From assembly GCA_017557525.1 (NCBI GenBank), contig JAFYYN010000046.1, positions 1-64,000 on the forward strand: a stretch of DNA of 64,000 nucleotides. Reading direction: 5' to 3'. The DNA is from Lachnospiraceae bacterium. Its GTDB lineage: Bacteria > Bacillota > Clostridia > Lachnospirales > Lachnospiraceae. Every line of letters starts with the position of its first letter. Positions within the stretch are counted from its first letter, which is position 1. Position numbers and translations under genes: made by a program. The notes below the pieces were generated by a model, which saw nothing but the letters and a program-made list of their open reading frames with translations, was not told the origin of the DNA and ran no database searches. Positions 19,880-27,298 of this stretch are shown piece by piece.

Positions 19880-22048
19880 TTAATGATTATAAGGATTTAG
19901 CCTTTTGTACATCATATATTTATCTTTTAAGTCATTATTGCCTGTTTCAAGTTCAACTACCTTCTCATTACTATCTGCATAATTAGCATCTTTATACAAT
20001 ATATATGCATGAACAATTTTACCTTCACTGAAAAATTCTCCAGCTGCTCTGTATTTCTCTATATTACCCACTTTTTTAATATCCATATTGGATATCGTAT
20101 CAAGAAAGCCTTCTTCAAGATATTTTCTGTATAACGAGTCGAGCAATGGACAGTCTACATTAGCATTTTTTTCATATTCCGAAATTTTCTTTTTTACGTC
20201 TTCTATGATATTCATAAAGTATTCCGGATCATCTGCTCCCAAAGGAATATTGATATCCGAAAAACCATATAATTGAGCATTTCTAATATTTTCATTAGTC
20301 TTTAGTATTTGACTAATTTCATCACTTAAGTTGTCTAACGAATTATTTATTTTTTTCTTTTTACCGATATCAAACAGTCCAAGATTATTTGATTCTGCTT
20401 GTAATTGAGTAATCTGTTTTCGAATTTCCCATAGTCTATTTACATTATTTAGATACTCGTTTAGACTTTTTAACGCCTCTTTATACTTCCTGCATGTATC
20501 AGCCTCAACCTTAGATATTTTTTTCTTTTCTGTATAATCATCATAGACCGCCTTAAACAGGAACAATTCTTCGAGACGATTTTTCAATTTTGACTTAATA
20601 TCATGAAATATATTATCTACATACTCCTTGTTCTGTTCTTCTTCTGCTGCCTTTTTTCTAATCTCTTCTCCTTTTCTTAAACACTCATTATAGCAAAGCT
20701 CTGAGTCTTTGTATCCGATTAAACTATTAAACATCTGAGCAGCTAAAGAAAAGTCATCTTCTGTACTAGCTTTGCCCATTGCAGATATAGCAGCCTCATA
20801 TTTCATCTGACTTTGAATACTATTCAAATAATTCTCAATCTTAGTTACAAAATCTTTATCTCCGTATTTTTTTATTTTTCTGTAATTTTCATTATCTTCA
20901 AAATCAATTTTTGACGACTCCAAATCTTCTTCACAGTGCACTTTAAGATTCGCTAGCATCTTTCCGAAATAGGCCTTTGCATTTTCTGGATCTAAATCAA
21001 GTACTTTTTCACAATAAATGTCAGCATCATCCCAGTTACCATCCTCCAAAAAAATAAAAACTCGTTTAAGAAGTGTTTCAGTAGAAGCCTTTATTGACAT
21101 ATCCTGTGAATTAATAGTTTTATTATCTATTGAATTCTGTTGCTTATCATTTAAATATGTGATTTTCTTGATTCCGCGGATTAAATCCTGCATGAAACCA
21201 AGTTTTGACATATCTTGTGCTTGGAGATGTGAAAACTCTTCCGGTAAGTCATAAGGATCCATATCCTTATATGCCGGAATCAAGATTTTCTTTCCATTAC
21301 TATTCTTTACAAGACCAAGATAACGGCTCCACTCATTCTTAACCCATACAGCGTTAAAGTATTCAGGTTTTGTTCCAAGTACAACCATAACCTTAGCAGA
21401 GTTAAGTGCTGCGAAGATATAGGGTTCATATGCGGTCCCAAGTTTATCTTCCAAGGTTATGCGCGCAAAGAATACCTTAAAACCTTCCTGTGTAAGTTGA
21501 TGATAAAGATCATTCGCAAGAACTGAATCCTGTGTTCTTCGGCCGTTTGCGTCTGTTTCTTTATAACATATGAAAACATCAAAAGGATCTTCTTTCTGGG
21601 ATATTGAAAGAATGCACTTCTGTATTTCGTTTATTGCATTAGCTTCTTGTTCGTATATAGTACGCTGAAGTGTGTCTGAATACTGTAAAGCCGACTTATA
21701 GTTATCATCATCAAATATCGATGTAAACTGGGCACGGTTAACCGTCGGTACTCTTTTGTGTGTTGCAGGATCTTCAACATATTCAATACCGTACTGACAG
21801 ATGACCAAAGACCAGTATGCTTCGGCATCAGACGGGTCTTCGTTCAATATCTGCTCGTATATTCCGGCAGCTTTATCATAATCATTGTTACGGCGGAAAT
21901 GATTAGCACGATCATATAAGTTAGTCTTACGATCATCATCAAGTTTAGGAAGTGTCTGCTTCGTTCCGCAATGCTGGCACTCACCTACTGTTGCTCCTTC
22001 TTCGAATTCTATTGTTCCACCGCACATTTTACATTTGAATATTGACAT
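19880..22048 (-). CDS. Zinc-ribbon/TPR/TIR protein with C-terminal coiled coil
   Basis: A 722-residue protein. Start MSIFKCKMCGG (22048) with an AAAGGTTAG site, 19 nt after the SIR2 stop. A zinc ribbon (C6, C9, C24, C27) is followed by TPR-like helices (about 40-150) and a TIR domain (about 155-295: FDVFICYKETD, then VFFARITLEDKLG). E239 in WVKNEW occupies the position of the TIR NADase glutamate. Residues about 310-480 look like further TPR helices, and 480-720 is rich in charged coiled coil with no known effector. The first ~295 residues are nearly identical to those of the TIR gene at 23.4-26.0 kb. Adjacent SIR2 suggests NAD-based immunity, by analogy with Thoeris-type pairs; this is inferred. 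Confidence 0.85.
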   Translation of the reverse strand: MSIFKCKMCGGTIEFEEGATVGECQHCGTKQTLPKLDDDRKTNLYDRANHFRRNNDYDKAAGIYEQILNEDPSDAEAYWSLVICQYGIEYVEDPATHKRVPTVNRAQFTSIFDDDNYKSALQYSDTLQRTIYEQEANAINEIQKCILSISQKEDPFDVFICYKETDANGRRTQDSVLANDLYHQLTQEGFKVFFARITLEDKLGTAYEPYIFAALNSAKVMVVLGTKPEYFNAVWVKNEWSRYLGLVKNSNGKKILIPAYKDMDPYDLPEEFSHLQAQDMSKLGFMQDLIRGIKKITYLNDKQQNSIDNKTINSQDMSIKASTETLLKRVFIFLEDGNWDDADIYCEKVLDLDPENAKAYFGKMLANLKVHCEEDLESSKIDFEDNENYRKIKKYGDKDFVTKIENYLNSIQSQMKYEAAISAMGKASTEDDFSLAAQMFNSLIGYKDSELCYNECLRKGEEIRKKAAEEEQNKEYVDNIFHDIKSKLKNRLEELFLFKAVYDDYTEKKKISKVEADTCRKYKEALKSLNEYLNNVNRLWEIRKQITQLQAESNNLGLFDIGKKKKINNSLDNLSDEISQILKTNENIRNAQLYGFSDINIPLGADDPEYFMNIIEDVKKKISEYEKNANVDCPLLDSLYRKYLEEGFLDTISNMDIKKVGNIEKYRAAGEFFSEGKIVHAYILYKDANYADSNEKVVELETGNNDLKDKYMMYKRLNPYNH

Positions 22049-22067
22049 TTTCACTAACCTTTCTCTT

Positions 22068-23342
22068 TTACTTTTCTGCAAGAAGCATTTCTATAATACT
22101 TTTAAAATCAGACGTCTTATATACTTGAATTTGTTCCGAGAACAGTCTATCCTTTATGTTCTTGTCTTCTCTCTTAATCTCATTCTCATTATCTAATTTT
22201 TCAGTTTCATTCTTAGGCTTCTTAACATAATAAAAATACACAGTTTTAGTTTTATCCGAATGTAATCGTTCTCGAAGAATATTAATTATATGTTCATCAT
22301 CTGTATTTATCCCGTACCCCAAAACAACAACCAAATCTGCTTCATTTATCATTTTTACTGCCTTGGCGAACTCTTTAATTTGCCAAGTTGAAACAATGGG
22401 TTTAACTCCGCTTTGGACAAAAATGTAAGGAAAAATAAAATCTTCTGAATTTGTAAATTCTTGAAGAGGTTTCACCTGCTTTGTTAATAAGTCTTCAAAC
22501 AAATTCATTTTCCCATGGACATAAGCTATATGCTCTTCGTCAAGATCTATCAGTTTTTCAGCAAAACTTGTGTAATTGGTTGTTACTACAGAAACCTCTG
22601 CTTTATTCTTAAGTTCCTTTATATAGTTATAATACAAGTTCTTATTTTCTAAATTCTCTTTTATGATTTTATCTTGAGCTTCTAAAAGTAAATTAGCCAA
22701 ATTCTTTCTATTATAAACGATATTGTCATTGAATTTAATTCCATCTTTCTGAATATTTCCGGCTACTTTGGCTATTCCATTAAAAACACTATTATATGCC
22801 GAATAGTACATTTTAACAACTCTTCCAACTTCTTTTTTATATTTATCAGGTTCTCTTAGACAATTAAACAATGAATCTATCATGGCGTAAAAGCATGTTT
22901 TTTCAAGTAGTTTTTTAGTTTTATCACATTCCAATTTCTTATTGCCATTAACTATAGCTTCATATAACTCATTTCTATAAAGTTTTCTAAATTCATCTCT
23001 AATTTTATTCTTATCATTTTTTGACAGTCCTTTAACAAAATCCCTATCTTCCTTATACTTAATATATTTATTTACTATTTTTATATCATTCTGGCTTAAC
23101 CCAAAGTCTTCTATTGTTTTTGCTTCCTTTATAGTTTGATATAATACACTAGTCCCATTTGGACTTAGAAATGTACCATCAGATATATCGTATTGCTCGG
23201 CTTTCGATTTAATATTTATTCTATCAACCAGTTTTCTTACATCCTGCGCCAAAATAGTATCTCTCTTAAAATCATTACCCGAAGGCATGCCAAGTTGACC
23301 AGACCCTTCACAGCCAGCACCCAATAAAAAAGCTATTTTCAT
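22068..23342 (-). CDS. SIR2-like NAD-binding protein
   Basis: A 424-residue protein with a SIR2_2-type core split by a helical insert. The N-terminal glycine loop is LLGAGCEGSGQ (residues 7-17), VTTNYT carries N256, YVHGKMN carries the candidate catalytic H276, and VVVLGYGINTDDEH (about 338-351) forms the second NAD-binding segment. Such proteins in bacterial defence systems degrade NAD. No SLOG, HerA or Argonaute partner is visible; its partner by position is the TIR protein whose start lies 19 nt downstream. The ribosome site GGAGGAACT is strong. Probable operon: SIR2, TIR, 198-residue hypothetical. Family assignment is fairly secure, function inferred. Confidence 0.82.
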   Translation of the reverse strand: MKIAFLLGAGCEGSGQLGMPSGNDFKRDTILAQDVRKLVDRINIKSKAEQYDISDGTFLSPNGTSVLYQTIKEAKTIEDFGLSQNDIKIVNKYIKYKEDRDFVKGLSKNDKNKIRDEFRKLYRNELYEAIVNGNKKLECDKTKKLLEKTCFYAMIDSLFNCLREPDKYKKEVGRVVKMYYSAYNSVFNGIAKVAGNIQKDGIKFNDNIVYNRKNLANLLLEAQDKIIKENLENKNLYYNYIKELKNKAEVSVVTTNYTSFAEKLIDLDEEHIAYVHGKMNLFEDLLTKQVKPLQEFTNSEDFIFPYIFVQSGVKPIVSTWQIKEFAKAVKMINEADLVVVLGYGINTDDEHIINILRERLHSDKTKTVYFYYVKKPKNETEKLDNENEIKREDKNIKDRLFSEQIQVYKTSDFKSIIEMLLAEK

Positions 23343-23417
23343 TTTGTAGTTCCTCCGTTATATCTGAAACTATTTTCCTGATATGCATTCAAATTCAAAA
23401 ATTATAAGATTATATGA

Positions 23418-26045
23418 TTAAAAAATTATATACAAAGCAGGACGTACTCCGAGGAGGCTACAGTTGACGCAGCTACCACGAGAATCGATACGACCAGGGA
23501 GGAGCACGCAAGCTGCGAAGTTAGTGTCGTAACCTGGAGAACGGAGCCACCACCCACAGGCTTTATTAATATCTTTATATCCGTCTTGTGCATAACAATG
23601 TGCTGTTGCTTTGCATTTTCTGGCATCATTCGAACCAAAATAATTGTTTACTTCCAAGATACTTAGCAGGAATACCTTATCCGTCGTACTTTTGCCGGGA
23701 TTTGTGTTATAATCTGGATTCTTGTTCGAGCTTACTGGCACTCTGGGTATCATAGCTCTCTCTTCTTCTGAAAATGCTTCGTTCAAAAATATCTCATTCA
23801 GCCATTTGTTCAGTGTACAATTCTTCCAAGTTACGCTTTCATTTATTTTATTATATGGTTGGAACTCCAGTGCGTATTTGCTAATAACAAGTAAACGGTT
23901 ATTTTTTCTTTCAAGAACCTGCCACTCGATTGGTTCGGGCGTGTCGTTCTCTTTTTGGACGTATCTGCCAAACAAGATTGAATTACAGTCTACCGTTGGA
24001 TAAAGCACTGAATTCACTGCACGAGTCATTTCCTGTTCTTTCAAATATATTTTGATAGCTTCTTCATAACTGTAAGAATTTCTTCTGTTGACTTGCCAAT
24101 GCTCAATCTGTTCTTCAAGTTTAGATGCAGCTACATTTTCCTTTGTGATTTCATTTTCAATATCTTCCTTAGAGTTAAAGCTACATCGATGCTCCTTATT
24201 CTGTCTTATTCGGTTGGCAATATCACATATATTGTTATCAAGTATGGAAAAGCGTGAATTAATCTCCCTTTTCTTCGCATCAATCTTAGCCAATTCCTCA
24301 CCAATCTGTTTTTTCTCTCTTCCTGCAAAAATTCCAAGTTCTGAGAGACGAGCTGTAAGGCTTGCCTCTTGGGACATAAGTGATGATAACTCTTCTGAAA
24401 GTTTTGTTTTTTGAGACACAACCGCCATCTGTTCCTTTTGCAGTCCAGACATCTGAGTTAAGAGTGTGGCAAATTCATTTCTCAATGTTGACAAGAATTC
24501 AATTCTATTTTTTGATGCTACTAGCTTTTGCTTAAGTATTGTGTCATTACTTGATATTTTTCCAGCTTTTATGGTTTCAGCAATTCGTATTACCTTTTCT
24601 TTTTCCACTCTTTGGAGCTTCTCTTCAATTCTTCGGCATTCCTCAGCTCTTTCAAGACACTGCTCAGCAAGGGAATCAGCATCCTCGAATCCGGAAATTG
24701 TTTTGAACGTAGCCACTACTACTTTATAGGAAGATTCAGAATTTGCTGACTTCATAACAGCAACAGCATTATTATAAATGTCAGTGAGACGAGCATTTTC
24801 GTTACGTTTCTTAATATGATCAATACAACCTGAAAGCATCCCTGCAATCTCGTCATCTCCAAAGCGCACCGCCTTCTGATAGTTGTTTCTGTTATCAAAC
24901 GGTTGCTCACAGTTTAAGAGATCATCCAGCCTCCTTACGCGAAGCTCCGCCATCAGTTTTCCAAGGTAAGCCCTCGCATTTTCTGGATCAATATCAAGAA
25001 CTTTCTCGCAATAGGTGTTCGCATCTTCCCATTGTTCATCATCTAGAAAAATGTCCACTCTTTTAAGAAACGATTCTACAGACGCATTTGTAGATGTCTC
25101 CTTTACAATTTCTTTAACTACTTCCTTTACTACAGGCTTTGGTTCATCTGTCACCACTATTTTCTTGATTCCACGGATTAAGTCTTGCATAAAGCCCAGT
25201 TTCGACATATCCTGAGCCTGAAGATGTGAAAACTCTTCTGGTAAGTCGTAGGGATCCATATCCTTATATGCAGGAATAAGTATCTTTTTCCCATTACTAT
25301 TCTTTACAAGTCCAAGATAGCGGCTCCACTCATTCTTAACCCATATGGCATTAAAGTATTCTGGTTTTGTTCCAAGGACTACCATTACCTTAGCAGAGTT
25401 AAGTGCGGCAAAGATATACGGCTCGTATGCGGTCCCAAGTTTATCTTCTAATGTTATGCGCGCAAAGAACACCTTAAAGCCTTCCTGGGTAAGTTGATGA
25501 TAAAGATCATTCGCAAGAACAGAATCCTGTGTTCTTCGACCGTTTGCATCAGTTTCTTTATAACATATGAAAATATCAAAAGGATCTTCCTTCTGGGATA
25601 TTGAAAGAATGCCCTTCTGTATTTCGTTTATTGCATTAGCTTCTTGTTTGTATATTGTTTGCTGAAGAGTATCAGCGTACTGCAAAGCAGACTTGTAGTT
25701 ATCGTCATCAAATATCGATGTGAACTGAGCACGGTTAACCGTAGGAACACGCTTATGTGTAACTGGATCCTCAACATATTCTATTCCATACTGGCAGAGG
25801 GCCAAAGACCAATATACTTCGGCATCAGAAGGATCTTCGTTCAATATCTGCTCGTATATTCCGGCAGCTTTATCATAATCATTGTTCCGTCGGAAATGAT
25901 TAGCGCGATCATATAAGTTAGCCTTACGATCATCATCAAGTTTAGGAAGCGTCTGCTTTGTGCCGCAGTGCTGGCATTCACCTACTGTTGCACCTGATTC
26001 AAATTCTATTGTGCCGCCGCACATTTTACATTTAAATATTGGCAT
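23418..26045 (-). CDS. Zinc-ribbon/TPR/TIR protein with C-terminal DUF6273-like domain
   Basis: An 875-residue protein starting at MPIFKCKMCGG (26045) with site GGAGGAAACG. Domain order: zinc ribbon (C6, C9, C24, C27), TPR helices, TIR (about 155-295, E239 in WVKNEW), second TPR region (about 330-480), long coiled coil (about 485-660), then a C-terminal domain (about 690-875) with ILFGRYVQ, IEWQVLERKNNRLLVIS, WKNCTLNKWLNEIF and the end WWLRSPGYDTNFAA...LGVRPALYI. That end is the DUF6273 pattern, a fold seen in many Lachnospiraceae surface or variable proteins. The stop lies 76 bp before the SIR2 start on the same strand, so it may belong to the same transcript. Function unknown; sensor-effector fusion is plausible. 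Confidence 0.85.
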   Translation of the reverse strand: MPIFKCKMCGGTIEFESGATVGECQHCGTKQTLPKLDDDRKANLYDRANHFRRNNDYDKAAGIYEQILNEDPSDAEVYWSLALCQYGIEYVEDPVTHKRVPTVNRAQFTSIFDDDNYKSALQYADTLQQTIYKQEANAINEIQKGILSISQKEDPFDIFICYKETDANGRRTQDSVLANDLYHQLTQEGFKVFFARITLEDKLGTAYEPYIFAALNSAKVMVVLGTKPEYFNAIWVKNEWSRYLGLVKNSNGKKILIPAYKDMDPYDLPEEFSHLQAQDMSKLGFMQDLIRGIKKIVVTDEPKPVVKEVVKEIVKETSTNASVESFLKRVDIFLDDEQWEDANTYCEKVLDIDPENARAYLGKLMAELRVRRLDDLLNCEQPFDNRNNYQKAVRFGDDEIAGMLSGCIDHIKKRNENARLTDIYNNAVAVMKSANSESSYKVVVATFKTISGFEDADSLAEQCLERAEECRRIEEKLQRVEKEKVIRIAETIKAGKISSNDTILKQKLVASKNRIEFLSTLRNEFATLLTQMSGLQKEQMAVVSQKTKLSEELSSLMSQEASLTARLSELGIFAGREKKQIGEELAKIDAKKREINSRFSILDNNICDIANRIRQNKEHRCSFNSKEDIENEITKENVAASKLEEQIEHWQVNRRNSYSYEEAIKIYLKEQEMTRAVNSVLYPTVDCNSILFGRYVQKENDTPEPIEWQVLERKNNRLLVISKYALEFQPYNKINESVTWKNCTLNKWLNEIFLNEAFSEEERAMIPRVPVSSNKNPDYNTNPGKSTTDKVFLLSILEVNNYFGSNDARKCKATAHCYAQDGYKDINKACGWWLRSPGYDTNFAACVLLPGRIDSRGSCVNCSLLGVRPALYIIF

Positions 26046-26173
26046 AATCGTTTCCTCCAGCCCCATTATATTCACTTCCATTTTACAATTTAATCTTCTT
26101 GATATAATTCTTTTCTATTCTCTCAAACTGCATGTTACAGGAGGACAGTTCTGTTGTCTCATTTTGTTTTTTT

Positions 26174-26200
26174 GTGACAGTAGAACCGTCCCCCTGTCAC
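26174..26200. repeat. REP-like palindrome (GGGACGGTTCT family)
   Basis: Contains GTGACAG..AGAACCGTCCCCCTGTCAC; the conserved GGGGGACGGTTCT core recurs at 42830-42863, 57117-57185 and 58035-58061. This core is widespread in Clostridia and is of the type mobilised by REP-associated transposases; none is encoded in this window. Confidence 0.7.
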
Positions 26201-26224
26201 GCAATAAAAAAGATAATTCGATGA

Positions 26225-27067
26225 CTACAGAATCTGTTGAAAAACCAAATCATAACCCTTTTCTGAAAGAGTTGAGCGATAAACCTTTAATTTAGCTCCG
26301 CAATTATTTAATCTTTGTGCAATTTCAATTATATTTTTCTTTTTTTCCGGCTCCATTCGATATCCCAAATAAACAGCAGAAATACAATCAAATGGTATGT
26401 TTAGTGAATAATATATGCTTTCATTTATGTCATATAACTGCTTTTTTGTATATATTATTCTCCACTCTCGCTCGTACTCCCATGCCTTTCCTTTTATAAG
26501 AAACATCGGAAGAATATCCTCAAGAGATTCACTTCCATCATACTCATAATCACCATGTATGGCTTCTTTCAACGCAATATGGCTTTCTGTTAGCGACTCA
26601 ATATCTCTTCTTATAAAACGTTTGTTTTTATAACAAACTGGAAACAGATGCTCCAGCAAAGCTTTTTCTTTCTTAACTCTCTTAATATCATATTCAATGC
26701 AGAACCCTTTGTATTGTTCTGCATAATGACTCCACATCAAAGTATTATTATTTGTTTCTGTGAAACATGTCATAACCGCTAAATCTTCCAAAAGCTGCAG
26801 CCGATCAAACGCAATATCTGTTTCTGTACATGGGATTCCTTCATATATATCATTCATGACCCCATTCGGCGATAAATGAATTATACGGTTTTCCAAATTT
26901 CGAATATTATAGTATGAAGCAGGTACATATCTATACAACATAAATTCCGAACTGTTTTCAATTGCAAGCTTAAGATCATTTGCAAAATCCAAAAGATCGT
27001 TATCCTCTATGCTCTGATCCCAGTATTCATACTTTTCCTTTATAATTTCTCTTAACTTATCTAACAT
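26225..27067 (-). CDS. DUF2971 family protein
   Basis: A 280-residue cytoplasmic protein. The conserved DUF2971 landmarks are present: LYRYVPASYYNIRNLENRIIHLS, then MNDIYEG, CFTETNNNTLMWSHYAEQYKGFCIEYD, and KAWEYEREWRIIY, about residues 43-215. The domain is of unknown function and is often found singly beside mobile or defence genes. Start ATG with AGGAG five to nine bases upstream. It stands in the middle of the TIR-rich island, 144 bp from the next gene, with a REP-like palindrome between them. No catalytic role can be claimed from sequence. Confidence 0.82.
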   Translation of the reverse strand: MLDKLREIIKEKYEYWDQSIEDNDLLDFANDLKLAIENSSEFMLYRYVPASYYNIRNLENRIIHLSPNGVMNDIYEGIPCTETDIAFDRLQLLEDLAVMTCFTETNNNTLMWSHYAEQYKGFCIEYDIKRVKKEKALLEHLFPVCYKNKRFIRRDIESLTESHIALKEAIHGDYEYDGSESLEDILPMFLIKGKAWEYEREWRIIYTKKQLYDINESIYYSLNIPFDCISAVYLGYRMEPEKKKNIIEIAQRLNNCGAKLKVYRSTLSEKGYDLVFQQIL

Positions 27068-27298
27068 TTTAAATACTCCTATATTTCATCACATAACACT
27101 GACACATTTTCACTTTAGCCCATAATACTCCTGTGATTTTCTTCTAACCATATCACTATTCATGGTTTTCTTTATCCTTTTCCAAAACTGCCTGCTTCAA
27201 AAAGATTATAAGATTTCGAATTAAGCTATAAACCCGTTTTTATACCTTGTACTCGTTGGTAGTGCAGACCTCTAATAAGATTTGTCTTTTGAAAACAG

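Noticed and set aside
19880-23342. Naming the SIR2 and TIR genes thsA and thsB
   Set aside because: Domain partners differ from classical Thoeris (zinc ribbon and TPRs on TIR, helical insert and no recognised SLOG on SIR2), so the symbols would overstate the case.
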